DNA of 64,000 nt from Linum tenue. Its lineage: Eukaryota > Streptophyta > Magnoliopsida > Malpighiales > Linaceae. The position numbers were made by a program, and so were the translations under genes. Below the pieces are notes generated by a model that saw nothing but the letters and a program-made list of their open reading frames with translations, was not told where the DNA came from and ran no database searches. Location: NCBI GenBank assembly GCA_946122785.1, contig CAMGYJ010000011.1, positions 24,801,007-24,865,006 on the forward strand, read 5' to 3'. The first letter of the stretch is position 1. The number at the start of each line of letters is the position of its first letter. Shown piece by piece: positions 46,005 to 58,913 of the stretch.

Positions 46005-47423
46005 TAACGCAGTTTCCATTGCCAAGTTTTAGGTATGCAACCGAACGGCGATACGTAACGCGGTTGACATACATTAGTATTGACATCGGACGGCGATACG
46101 TATATTGATACCCATTACTTTGCTCCAATAATTTGCTATATGTGTCGCTGCCTGCCACCATTTCCATCTCCTTCTTCCTTTCTTTAATTCTCCCTGTCCC
46201 CAATATAAAGAACTTATATGTGTCAATCCCTCTCCTTATATCACCTTCCGCCGAGTCCATCGTCGCCCAAGTCATGAGGCAGTCCCTCCCCACCGAAACA
46301 CGTAGCGCGGCCTTCGAATTACCCACAGAAAAACCTCTCCTACTTTTGGTCTTGAGACGCGAGGAGCCGGATTGGTGACGGGTTGAGTTTGCAAGGAGAA
46401 AAGTAGGTAGCGGAGGTTGGTGGCAGAAATGTTGATGACGATGATGATTTGGAAATGCTTGGTTTCATCGACTAATTCATTGTTGAATATGCACCCTTTA
46501 ACTATAATCTTACAAAAAAGACGCTCTCTCTCATGGCAGCTTCTCTCTCGACTATTCTCTCAAATAACCTAGATCAATCTCAAATATTCACCATCTTCAC
46601 AGCTTCCAGTCATGGAGCCTTCACAGAAATGGTCGACAGGCATATCAATCAATCTCGTCACCAGTCTTGGAGGTTTAGAGAAAAAGAAGGAGTTACTCCT
46701 ACACGGAGTAACAGTAGAAGGATAGGAGAAGTAGGGATAGGGATTGGGGGAAATAGACGCCAATCATGTTTGTAGAAACTTCCGCCAAGAAAGAGGAGGA
46801 GGAGGAGGAAATAGTTGACTCAGAACCCTCTGAGGATTTCTCTACTTGTAGGGGAGACATGGAAAGAAGGGGAAATCAAACAGCAGGAGAAGTAAATCAG
46901 GGCATTTATGAGGCACATAACTCGATTGGCTCTTTTCGGCTTGTGCCAGGAGAAATAGGGAATGATAGATGGGTTATCAAAATGTAGCATGGAATAGTAG
47001 CAAGCAAGGGAGAAAGACAACTGCGGCATCATTGCAAAAACAGAAGGAGAAAGGAAGGAGTATTCACTGATCAGGGAGCATTTAATGGGGGGTTTTCTTT
47101 AATGAGGGGATTAGACACTAGTGGAGACCGGAGAGGCTGCCAGTCTGCGACAACGAATCAGAAGAAGCAGAGAAGAGATTTGGCGACAGAAGGGATTTTG
47201 GGTTTCTATCACGCCTGAGAGGGGAGTAGGTACGGGGCATTTAGTTACTCCAATCGAAGATTGGACAAGGGGGTGTCCCTATAAAAGGATCAAGCTGGGG
47301 AATACCATCTGCATTCTCTACTTAGTGATAAAGCTAAGAACGAAACGCATAAAAAACGAGAGGAAAAATACTCAAGAAAAAGGAAAGCCCTTCAGATCAA
47401 AGAGTGAATCAACGCCCGTGAAA
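46005..47423 (+). other. Unassigned DNA upstream of LINE ORF1, copy B
   Basis: Counterpart of 21117-22530. No gene recognised. A single-base difference lets a 157-codon frame (47121-47594) run into the LINE ORF1 start, which shows how easily frames change here. Confidence 0.3.
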
Positions 47424-48918
47424 ATGGAGATTAATCAGGGAGGTGTGAGAGGAGTGCGCAATCATCTCATCTTCAATGTTCAACCTCAAGTGGTGCGAGC
47501 GAGGGGATCAAGGATGACCATGTTGTTGGGAAAGTGGATCACGGACTCAAACATTGGCCTCTTCAAAGCAAGGAATTCAGCGGCCAGCAAATGAAGACTG
47601 TTTGGGGAAGTGGAGACATCAAAAGAGGATGATAACTTATTTGTGCACACTTTTGAGAATGAAGCGAAAAGAGATGCGGTGTGGAAAGGCAGACCTTGGA
47701 ATATTGGGAACTCACTAGTGGCGGTGAAGAAGTGGGACGGAGAAGGGAGCGCAAAGGAGGTATAATTCTCCACTGCGACCATGTGGGTTCAGATGCATGA
47801 TCTCCCTCAGTCGCTAAAACATGAAGAAACCATCAGGGCGGTGGCGGAGTACACCTTTCCAGTTTTCCATGGAATTGATAGACCCAACATCAAGTATAGA
47901 GGATGGAGAAAATTTATCAGAGCTCAAGTGGAAGTCAATATTGATGATCCCATCGCCATTGGGTTTGAATACACGTGTGGAGAAAGATGAGTCTGAGTTG
48001 GTTTCAAGTATGAAAGAATAATTGATCTTTGCTACTGTTGTGGGAGATTAGGTCACATGATGCAGAACTGCCTGACTAGAGAAGAAAGCAGGAGGAAGGG
48101 ATTGAGCATAGAAGCCTCAGAGGTGTATACGGTGGCGCTGAAGGCTGGTCATGACTCCCCGGTAAATACTTCGCCGAAGTCTTCCAGGTGCCGACTTGCC
48201 GCTCAGGTGGAGGAGAGTCTGCGGGGAGAAAGGGAGCTCATCCTCCGAGGTCGAGAGGATAAGTTAGTCCAACTGACACTGTCCCCTGCTGATCATAGAA
48301 TGGAGATTGCCTACCCACCTGAGTTCTGATATCTGCAAAGGGGACGTCCTCGAGCAACTTTAGGGAACAAGATGGCAGACAATGGTACGGTGAAAAGGAG
48401 AAGCAAGAAGGGTACTATCCAAGCAGACTGGAGATTGACCTGGAGGCAACCAAGAGGCCATCCAGTCATCGTTGGTCATCAACGAGGGAGAGCTCATCTG
48501 GAAAGAGCATGGGGAGGCCCAGAGAAGAAGTGAAGAACGCTTGGGCCTTCTTGAGATGGGCCAGCAGCTTACTCTGGCTGGACCGAGGAGTGGAAACATG
48601 CTGGACTTACCAACCGAAAAGGAGAAGGTGCAGCCCAGCCTGCCAAGGTCACCACCAAGAAGCGCCATTGGAACCATAATCCAAGTAACCCAGTATGCGA
48701 TGGAGATTATAAATGGAGAACCTCAAGTGGAGAATCAAGCCAGCCCATTGAATAAGAGGAAGGAGGACCAGGGACAGACGGGGGAGTCAGCTTCACTAGA
48801 GATCTCCAATCTTTCAAACTTCAGTGTTGATTCTCTTGATTTTAACCCAGGTGAGGAAGAGTTAGGAAAAGGAAGAAGAAGGCATGTGTACCGAAGGAGG
48901 AGTCCATGGCAATCATAG
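47424..48918 (+). pseudogene. LINE ORF1, copy B
   Basis: Counterpart of 22531-24024. It has the same DUF4283-like pieces, here with a better-joined IKYRGWRKFIRAQVEVNI segment (47890-47940), and the CYCCGRLGHMMQNC zinc knuckle (about 48027-48068). The TGA and TAA breaks are shared with copy A, so decay preceded duplication. Confidence 0.7.
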
Positions 48919-48996
48919 CAACAGGAAAGCAAGCCGAGGAAGGTCTTGAACCAAAATCGCGGGCAGCACTGGCAGCCTGGAGCCACCTCCAGCAGA

Positions 48997-50307
48997 ATGA
49001 GGCTGGTGAGCTGGAATTACAGAGGCTATGGCCAGGCCTCTAAAAGAGTTACTGCAAAAACCTTTGTCGCAGATTTCGACCATCAATCTTCTTCTTGATG
49101 GAGACAAAACAGGAGGAGAGCTTCATGGATGAAAAAAAGAAGAAGATTGAAGTTTTCATATTCAGAGTATGTTAGTCCTAGTCAAGGTGGAAGTGGGTTA
49201 GCTTTGTGGTGGAATGAGGATGTATCGATCAAGGTGATTGATAGGTCCAGGTTCTACATTGATGTGTGTATTAGTAAGGGTGGTAGTGATAGTTATTGCA
49301 CTATTGTTCATGCTCCCACCACGGCGGTGGAGAGAAGGTCGTTGTGGGATCAACTCAGAACTTTCAGAAAAAATGTGGACGATGAATGGCTCCTAGTAGG
49401 AGATTTCAATGTTGTTCTGTTAGATTTTGAAAATCAGGGGAGATGCCCCATAAGGAATGAAAACCAAGCCCCGTTTAAGTATTTTGTGGAGCGGAATGGA
49501 TTGATTGATTTGGGTTTTAATGGACCGTGTTTACTTGGAAAAATATGCAAAGGGGAAATGAGGGGAATAGGAAAAGGCTTGATCGAGGCCCTTGCTCAAC
49601 ATCGTGGCGTTTAAAGTACGATAGAGCTAAGGTGTTCCATGAGGTTTTCATGGAGTCAGATCATTGCCCTATTAGGTCGATTTTGATTTGATTGAGGAAA
49701 AGAGAAAATCCCTTTTCGCTTTGACAAAAGATGGAGATTTGAGGAGGAATGTATTAGGATCGTTTCAAACATTTGGAATGAAGAAGGAGATGTGATGAGC
49801 GTTCTAAATAAGTGTAATTTACAGTTGGGGAGGTGGGCAAAGAAAGAAAGAAAGGGAAAAAACAGAAGGGAGGAGGAGATTAAGAAAATATTGTACCAAA
49901 TCCAAGATCTTCCGGATAGTTGCTCTTTTGTGGAAGCGGAGCGACAATTGATGAATGAAATGAATATTATTTGGGAAAAGGAGGAGGAATTTTGGCAACA
50001 AGTTTCGAGAGTTAACTGGCTTCAAGGGGGGGGGACCAGAATTCGTCCTTTTTCCATGCTTCTTGCATTCAAAGGAAAAGCTCCAACCGGATAAACAAAC
50101 TAAAGAATGACCAGGGAGATTGGATTGATAATAAGCAGGTCGTAAAACAGATGGCTTTGGATTTCTATAGGAACCTGTTTACTGCTAGGGAAGCTGATGT
50201 TCTCCGAGTCGATATGGAGGGGTTCCCTAAGGTGGTGACAGGTGATATGAACTTGGAGCTTACAAAGGATCTAGAGAACGAGGAGATTAAACTACTAAGG
50301 AAAAGGT
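48997..50307 (+). pseudogene. LINE ORF2 endonuclease part, truncated before RT, copy B
   Basis: It starts MRLVSWNYRGYG and stays in frame longer than copy A because one A is missing near 49046. FLMETKQEE, LVGDFNVV and SDHCPI are present in different frames. It is broken again near 49530, where copy A reads GPEFTWKN and copy B shifts. It is cut at the same base as copy A, before the RT. Confidence 0.8.
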
Positions 50308-50772
50308 TGGTAATCAACAAAGCCTAGCTATCACTCATCCTAATAATCCACTTCTGCTTTTCTTTAACGAATTGGTTTAAATGAAAATACATTCAAATAA
50401 CACCAACTCATCTAAGCATCATCATTCATAGTCATTTTCCAAGTCCATATGTTCTTCTACCTTTCTTCAACCAAGCGATTTCAAAAGAAAAGCAACTCCC
50501 ATAATAAAAACAGAAAACCAGATCTGGTTTCCTTCATGTTCTTGTCTTGATCACTTTATTTTTATCAGGTATGCTCAGCTCTACTACATACTCCACTATA
50601 TACGTAACTAAGCTAAAATCGGATTCATAAGCAATCAAAAACAGATTTGGCTAATACAAATTCTTAACCAGAAACAATCACAATCTCAACAAACTTATTA
50701 ACATGAGTAAATCAAACATTAAAACACATAATCACAACAATTAGAATCCACTCTCTAAGTTACAGTAAAGCT
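50308..50772. other. Unassigned AT-rich DNA, copy B
   Basis: Counterpart of 25415-25879; nothing recognised. Confidence 0.3.
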
Positions 50773-52096
50773 GACTCACTCCTACTGTCACTCTAGAAAA
50801 TGGCCAAGTGCAACCAATTCCTAAAGCGTAGTATAGCGGGTTTGGGTTTTAAAGACAACCCGGGTCCTAGATTTGATGACTACTCGGTGAATTCTTGTTA
50901 TCTAGCAGTGAAACTTTAGTGCAAGTCCAACTTAACAAACAAACAAAGCAAGTTAAACGGTTGTTTTCAAGTCGAGAGAGGTCACCCGGATATGGTTCCC
51001 CCTAGACTGTAGTTAAGCCGGATTGCAATTTACCAAGTTCAGTTTTCATGAAAGTTATACCGCGGAAGGTTCTTAAACAGTCTGAAGTCTCGACTAAAGG
51101 TCTCCAGACCCTCTCAATCTGAGTCTCTAGCGGGCAACTAACCTCCACCGGAGTAAACAGATTGAGGCCCTAACGAACCAAACCTCCACTACCGAAGTAA
51201 ATTCGGTACAAAATAATGAATTGGCTCCTCGACTAAAGTCGCCAATTCACTACCTTCAACTAAGGGTGCTCTATCAACATAGGCAGATATTCTCTTTCTA
51301 GGTTAAAGCAGAAACAACAGGAATTTGATCAGGATTCAAGTCATTCAATCATTCAAACCTCAATCGAATATAATCAATTCATAAACTCTGTACTTGGGTT
51401 CATACAATCAGACCTAACATACAAATCTAGGGTTCCCCATACCCAGATGAATGGGGAAACTACTCCATGGAGAGAGAAGCAAAAGCAGATTCAGACGCGT
51501 AAATCATACCGTGAAGGATGAGTTTCTGCTCCTGGTTGTCAATCGGCACTTCTCCAAGCTCAAGTCGGGCTCCAATGGTGATGAAGATCAAGCTATGGCA
51601 CTTGGGAACTCTGGTTCGTCGCTTTCTCTCTCTAGGAATCGCTATGTCTCTCTAAAACTCGGAAACTTGATTTTCAGCCTTCTTTTCCCTTAAAACTGCT
51701 GCCTGTCGCGATACCCGGTCGAAATACCCAGTCGGATATTTTGGGTCTCGACCGGGTATTATTAAAACGCACCGTTTCGCTTTAGGGAAAAATCCCCGGT
51801 CATGTCCAGTAATCCCCGACCAGGGATTTAAGCTTCACGTCCGGGCCCCTCTGCTCCTCGGCGCTGCCAAAATGATAAATACCCGGTCGGGTATTTGACC
51901 CCCTGACCGGGTATTTTCCTCCTGCAACCCACTTCGTCCCAACTTCGCTCCTTTCGACCCAAAACTCGTTTCTCCGCCTCGATTCCAAGTCGGGTCCTGA
52001 AATATGCCATAAACGCACAACCTAGCGTGAAATCGGCTTAAAAAACAAGAATCAACATCTCAAACGGCTTCAGAATAGGGGTGAAAAGATGTGTAA
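50773..52096 (-). mobile_element. Athila-type LTR L2, copy B
   Basis: Counterpart of 25880-27206 with the same ACCCGGT/ACCGGGT word set in U3. Confidence 0.6.
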
Positions 52097-52745
52097 TTAT
52101 CGGTCTATCAAAAGCAAACGACAAAAAGCTCCATTTTGTGTAGTGTGTCCAAAGCTTATTATAACCGTCCAAAGTTGATCACGAAAACAGAGTTTCAAAA
52201 CCACTAATCTTCAGAATTCACAATTTAAACCGAAACTAATATCATTCCCTAAACCCAAAACCTACCATGTAGAAAAACATGCCAAAAACCGAACCTTACC
52301 ATTGTCGTCGTCGCTGGCGAAACTCAGAACAGCCGGCTACGAGTTTTTGTTTTACCCTTTCTGTTCCCGCTAATTTTGTTCTATCTCCGTCCCAAAGTGA
52401 AACTAAAAGAAATCAAACAAGAAAACTTATCAGTAACCCCCCCCCACCATCAATCCCAAAAGAAACACAAAACGAAAGGGGTCAGAACCTCAAAACCTTC
52501 CCAAATCAAAACCAAACAACAAAACAGAACGAAAAATTTAAAATCTTACCCAAAAAGAGATTCACCTCTGTCATCGTCGACAGAGAAACTCGGGACCACC
52601 GGCGCTATCCTCCTTTTCTTCCCCCATCCAAAATCAATCACCTAAAAAAACAATATAAAAGGTTATAATCAAACCAAACGAGAAAACCGGCCTCTGATCA
52701 AACACTACGACTAGCGAAAGTACCCAAAACTAAACAAATCGGATC
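52097..52745. other. Unassigned DNA, copy B
   Basis: Counterpart of 27207-27856. The 129-codon open frame at 52279-52668 is opened by a one-base indel relative to copy A and shows no domain. Confidence 0.25.
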
Positions 52746-52753
52746 CAGAAGAA

Positions 52754-53286
52754 TAGACATGGCAATCGGGTTGGGTTGAGTAATTTCAGGTTGGGAACTT
52801 CGGCTACGGGTCGGGCTACAGGTCATTTCGGGTTACTAGCACAGAAACAATATCAAACATGCTTCATATTTTCTTAAAGAACACAAATTTTCACATATGC
52901 ATGACATATGTCAATTAACATATTCTCAAATCCTCCCACACTAATGAAATGAAATACAAATTGCGAAAATCGTCAAAAAACAATCACAAGAGTAATACTA
53001 CTACAAGAACAAATGTTATTTGATTATCCTTAAACTCCAAACATGTCAATCGAATCCTTGTAAATTTTTTAAACATCTCACTAATTTATGAGTGATTTTA
53101 TCATATTTTGGGAGTGATACATAAAATGGAACGGGTCTAACGGGTCGACCCGCTAATCCACCCAACCCGACCCAAAAAATCATGGGTTATCGGGTTGGAT
53201 CATTCGGATTTCGGATTACAAAAATTTCTAGTTTTCGAGCGGTTTCGGGTCGGGTCAACGGGTCGGGTTGTAATTTGCCAGGTCTA
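52754..53286. mobile_element. hAT-type MITE, 533 bp, copy B
   Basis: Same ends and the same CAGAAGAA duplications (52746-52753 and 53287-53294) as copy A. Confidence 0.85.
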
Positions 53287-53395
53287 CAGAAGAATAAAAA
53301 AGACTATCCTCAGTCATTTGTCGGCATTCATCGTCAATCGAGGGTGATTAAGTGAATCGTAGAGGGGAAAGTGAATGACGAGGGTAGATTGGGAT

Positions 53396-53807
53396 CTAGG
53401 GTTGAGAGAGGTCGGTTGTGTACTGCCTCTCCATCATGGTCATGTGATTGGGGTTTAGCCCCATGTCCTGGGCGAAGCCGTCATTTGTCAGCATGTGCTG
53501 CTGACCTCCCAGCACGAATTCCACATACGGCCGGTTCTGCTTGATGGTCGGAACCATATGGGCGAAGGTGGAGTAGAACTCCACGCAGAGCTCCCGATAG
53601 ATGAGCTCGTCCATTGCCAGGAGATGACGCCACTAGGGATGGGTGAGAATCGCCGCCATCGCTGCTCGGCACCTGAACATGTTGAACATGTCCAGGTCCA
53701 ACACCAAGTGAGGTCCTGCCTCATTATGCCTCCACTGCTCAAACATTGAGCCATACTTGTCGTGGTTCACCAAGTATTGAATGTACCGGTGACTCGCATC
53801 AACCATC
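53396..53807 (-). pseudogene. ATHILA ORF1-like domain fragment, copy B
   Basis: Counterpart of 28527-28939 with the same IYRELCVEFYSTFAH signature. One base is missing near 53668 compared with copy A, so the frames differ. Confidence 0.5.
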
Positions 53808-53846
53808 CTACAAAACATAAAAAACATACACCATACGCGATAACAT

Positions 53847-54378
53847 TGACTCGTCCCTAATACCACAACAAAATTCTACCTAAGGCCCAAGTAAAAATCT
53901 TAGATGGGTGCAATATAGGGCAAGTATGCTTAAATATAGCCCAAGGCCGGTCCCTGTAACCCTACTTCCATTATTTGAAACATTATCTAGCAGATTGGTT
54001 TTGGTTGAAAACTATGAGGTTCAAATTAAAACAAAGCAAAGGTAAATGGTTTGAAAGCTCTAGATGAGAAGGATCACTCGGGTGTCGCTTCCCCCTAACT
54101 ACTACCATAGCACGTGGACTCCAATGGGACTTTATGGGCAAGGCAATTGTGAACCGCTAGGAGGTGCAACTATGGTCGAAGACCACACTCCCAATTTCCA
54201 AACCAAGGGATACATTATAGAACTCAATTGAGCCTCTTTTGGAAAGGGGGGTTCCCCCTCTAACCTAGGTTAGAATGGCCAATTAGATTACTAAGCACAA
54301 ATATGCATAATCATCATGAAAAATACCTCAATCATTAAATTAAACAACACCCATAAACAATCATTCAATTCACACAAC
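53847..54378 (-). mobile_element. 3' portion of an Athila-type LTR (L4), copy B
   Basis: Counterpart of 28979-29510, again fused to the truncated protease. Confidence 0.7.
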
Positions 54379-54382
54379 AACT

Positions 54383-56431
54383 AAGCTTAGTGGTCTTGAG
54401 TTCACCTAGGTCTAACCTTTTGAAAAGCTTATAGGGCATCACATTGACACTTGCTCCTAAATCCGCCAAGGCATTTTCTATGTGATGGTTACCAATACTA
54501 AGAGGGATAGTAAAGCTACCTGGATCGGGGCGCTTCTTGGGCTACCGGTTGCAGATGAAGGCCGAGCACTCCTCGCCTAGAGTCATGTTGGCGAGGTCTT
54601 CGAACTTAGGTTTCTTGGTGAGGAATCCTTTGAGGTACTTTGCATACCTTTGCATGTGAGCCATAGCTTCAAGGAAGGGGATGTTGAGGTGGATATTTCG
54701 GAGCATTTCCATGAAACGTCCACATTCCGCTTCCAACCTCTCCTTGTACATCCTTGTGGGGAAAGAAGAGGTGGTTTGTACTCAGCCACCGGAGATGGCG
54801 TCAGCGATGCCTTCCTTCCTAGTTCTTTCTCTCCCTTCGAGGGATCTTCATCTCCATCCTTGGGGTTGGAGTTTTCCTTCTCAATCACTTTCTGAGCAAT
54901 GGTTTGAGAGGGTGGGGCTCCCTTTGGTCTCTCGGTGAGGATCCCGACAAGATTGCCGATTTGCACCTCCAAATTTTGAAGGCTTGCTAGAAGGATTTGG
55001 AGTCCCGCCTCAACCGAGGTAAACTTTGTAGTTGCCACATCCATAAACTGTTCAATCTTCTTAAACACTTATGAGCACTCGTTCTCCCAAAGGTATTCAC
55101 AAGGTCTTCAATTTTAGATAGCTTGTCAAGTTGTTTTTGTTGTTGGAACCCTTGACCAGCTTGTACTTGGTAAGGTTGTTGGAAGCTCGAGTTTTGGAAT
55201 TGAGGCCTTTGTTGGATGAAAGATGGCCGAGGTTGATAATTTCCCGTAGGTCCTTCGAAACCAGGGGGTCTCGGATCAGTCGGGGATGACCAAGCAAAGT
55301 TAGGATGATTTCTCCACACAGGGTTGTAGGTATTGCTATACGGGTTGTTCCTCCTAACATTGGCAACTGAATTGACTTGTTCCTCCGGAATGCTTGCTTC
55401 CTTATTGCTTGTCAATATGCCATCTCATGGTTAGTACTCGAACACCAATCGCAAGACATCATCGCTCTCTTCCTTGCTTCTTATCATCAAGAATTACCTC
55501 GATCAACTTGTCAAGCTTCTCTTCAAGTGGAGCACTTGCTCCCACACTTCTTACTCCTCTTTCATTGCTTCTCTTCCCACTACTCATCAAACCCCAATCA
55601 TATCCTTTAAGACCCATATCTTCGAGCAACTAGGTAACTAGAGGTGGGGTCATGTTCATCAACCTCCCTTGACAAAGAGAGTCAATGAGGATCTTGTCTT
55701 CATGTATAAGACCACCATAGAAAGTTTCTTTGTGAAATTGCTCCTCGAACCCATGGTGAGGGCATTGAAGGAAATAGTCGGAGAATCTTTTCCAAACATC
55801 TCTCAAAGTCTCATCTTCACCTTTCTCGAAATGGGTGATCTTCTTTTTCCACTTGGCCGTCTTCGAAGGAGGGAAATAGCGGGCCATCGAAGTGCCTTCC
55901 CCTAAAGTGAGTAGGGGAAAAGCCTTAATTACAAAGCTTCTGTCGGCACGCGATTTATCTTCAAACTCCCGCGAGCTCAAGAAATATTTGCACATGCTCC
56001 CTCGGTGATTCGCTTGCGAGCCCGTGGAACAAAGCATTGTTCTGAATCATTGTCATGAGGGCGCCTTGATTTCGAAGTTGTTGGCTGCCACGGGTGGGTG
56101 TAAGATAGGCGATTGAATGTCCGCCGGTCGTGGGGCCATGTAATACCCCATTGTCCTTGGGACTTCCTCCTCTGCCGCCTCATCATTGTGGTTGTGAATT
56201 GGGCAGCTCCTTCTCTTTGTTGGTTCTCCGCCATCTCAAATGCAATATCAACTTCACTCTCAACTCCTTCAACTTTACTCCACTAACTTCGGGACACAAT
56301 TGTTGTCCCCTTTCTTCACTTCTCCTCCTTGCTTCCGCTAACTCCCTCTCCCTCTCCCGAGCTAGGAGTCGGAGAGTCCCGTTGATGTTTTCGTCAAGTG
56401 GTACTAAAGGCGCCTAATTGCTCCAGGTCAT
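54383..56431 (-). pseudogene. Athila-type gag-protease (gag2), copy B
   Basis: Counterpart of 29515-31571. It shares the early TAG, the TAG after PPLVT (55630-55632), the broken zinc knuckle and the TAG before protease. Extra one- to three-base deletions occur near 55403, 55970, 56062 and 56210. The DLGAS motif is intact. It has no RT. Confidence 0.8.
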
Positions 56432-56535
56432 GCACCTCCCTGCACACACTTAGAGAATAACACCACGTCTAGCACAAGCAAAGCACTCACACAAACAAAG
56501 CTGAAAAATAAAAGCTAGATTAACACCAAACAACT

Positions 56536-57952
56536 TGACTCGTCCCGAATATCACAACAAAATCCCACTTAAGGCCCAAGTATAAACCTTAGATGGGTGC
56601 AATATAGGGCAAGTATGTTTAAATATCAATCCAAGTCGGTCCATGTACCCCTACTTCCATTGTTTGAAACATTATCTAGCGGATTGGTTTTTGGTTGAAA
56701 ACTATGAGGTTCAAATTAAAACAAAGCAAGGGTAAATGGTTTGAAAGCTCTAGATGGGAAGGATCACTCGGGTGTCGCTTCCCCCTAACTACTACCATAG
56801 CACGTGAACTCGAATGGGACGTTATGGACAAGGAAATCGTGAACCGCTAGGAGGTGAAACTATGGTCAAAGACCACACTCCCAATAGCAAAACCAAGGGA
56901 TACATTATAGGCTACTAGAGTAGCCCTCTTGGTTAAGGCAATTGAGGGTTGACTTACTTCTCCCTCAAACCGATGGTTGGAAGGCTTAATAATGATTTAG
57001 TCGATTAATTGAAGATAGAGGTTTGCCCTACATTAACCTAAGTAGGTGGCTTGAAAATCCCAAGGAATCCCAACTCAATTGAGCCTCTTTTGGAAAGGGG
57101 GGTTTCCCCTCTAACCTAGGTTAGAATGGGCAATTAGATTGCTAAGCACAAACATGCACAATCATCATGAAAAATACCTCAATCATTAAATTAAACACAC
57201 CAATAAAAATCATTCAATCACCTAACAACTAAATGGCAAATAGTTAAGGTTTCACAACACCCAAGTGAAAAAGGTAACTACTCCATGCTAGAAAGGGGAA
57301 GAACACAAAAGAAAGAAGTAGAAACCATTATGGTGATGCCTCCACTCTCATTTGATCTTGTGTTGATCTTCTCTTGAGGAGATTCTTCCCAATTCAACAC
57401 TTTGACCAAACCCTAGCATCTTTCTCCTTTGGTTCGTCCTTTCTCTCTCAAAAATCTGAAGAAGAAGGTGCTTTCTCCCACTTGGGCTCCTCCTCTCTAT
57501 TCCTTTCAGCTCACATTTTATACTAGGATCGGGCTTAGTTCACGGCCGTAAAATCTTCAACTCATCCATGAACTTGGTGTGCTGTGTCGAAAAACACCGC
57601 TTCACTCGCTTGAGTTCACGGTTTGCACTCAAAGTTCACTGTCTTGTTGATCGTGAACTCACCTTGCATCAGTAACTTCAGAAATCGCCATGGACGATTC
57701 CCGGTTCACTGTTTATAGCTTCAGTTCACGGCATTAGGATACCGTGAACTCCAATGTAAAACCGTGAACATGGCCTAAATCACCTTCTTTGCCCGGTCTT
57801 TGCTCCTTTTCTTCCAACTTCTGACTCCGGGGCTGGTTTCACCTGTTGGATCCTGAAAACACACTGAAACACGCAAAACCTAGCGTAAAACCAACCTTTT
57901 AGGAGTTCAAATGCCACAAACGCCCAAGGGTAACAGGGGTAAAATGTGTACA
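56536..57952 (-). mobile_element. Complete Athila-type LTR (L3), copy B
   Basis: Counterpart of 31677-33094, with TATAAAAT at 57515-57522 and the GTTCACGG word set upstream of it. Confidence 0.8.
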
Positions 57953-58913
57953 ATCAGGCCCGAATCAAACATTATATTCATCAATCTCAACTCACTGGGG
58001 AGGAAAGAATTCCCCCACGCTTATAATTTCACTAGATTGGATTTTGACAATTTAAGCCCAACCACGTTAAAAAATCATCGAGGCATGGTTCTAGGTGATT
58101 CATAGTTCATGGAAAAAACACATCAAACCCAAACCATGCCTCGATGGCTACCAACCACTATTCACGAAATTGAATTTAAACAACATTCAAACATAATGCA
58201 GTTGGTGGGCAATTTTCTCAATTTACCACAATTAATGCAAAATGAGCCCACCAAGGCTCAATCAAGTCCACATGCACATCATACATCATTCAAGCTAACC
58301 TATTCGACCAAACCCTTGCCTACTTTCATTCATTCAAACAAGATTAAATCGATTCTCCTCACCTAAGAACTCTAACCCAATTCTCCAAAAATGACAAAGT
58401 AAAGGCTTGAAACAGACCTGGAGATGCAAGTAGGGTCGACGAGGAAGGTGAGGAGGAGGCCAGGGTGCCAGAAATCGCCCACCAGGAAAAAATGTGAGCC
58501 AAATTGGCTAAAAACTTCGGCGAAGGGGCGCCCGAGGTAGGGATTATGGGTCTGTATTTGGTTTTGAAAATGTGTTTCAATTTTTTGTGGAAGTGCCCTC
58601 ATTCTTGGTCTCCACCCTATTATCACGGTCGCTAACACCGTAATGATGGAGCTAAAACCGTGAATTGAGTAAAAATAGCGCATTTCCAAAATTTAAAAAC
58701 ACGTCCTAATCAACCGTGCCCCTAATTCAAACACACTCAAAACCCAAAAAAAATAGACTCAACATGTTGGCGTGGTGATAACCAATCATCCACTTGAACT
58801 CTTTACTCAATCATAAAAAGAGAAAATAAGGAAAAGAAAACAAAACGACATTGGATTGCCTCCCATGATCCATTTTTTCTTCCTTCGGGGTTCATACCCT
58901 CCTCAATTTCATG
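57953..58913 (-). other. 3' untranslated part of the gag1 element, copy B
   Basis: Counterpart of 33095-34049. The 15-bp stem-loop arms are at 58076-58090 and 58132-58146, unchanged. Confidence 0.55.

Noticed and set aside
52279..52668. 129-codon open frame in copy B
   Set aside because: Copy A has two shorter frames here because of a one-base difference, and there is no domain; this is unlikely to be coding.
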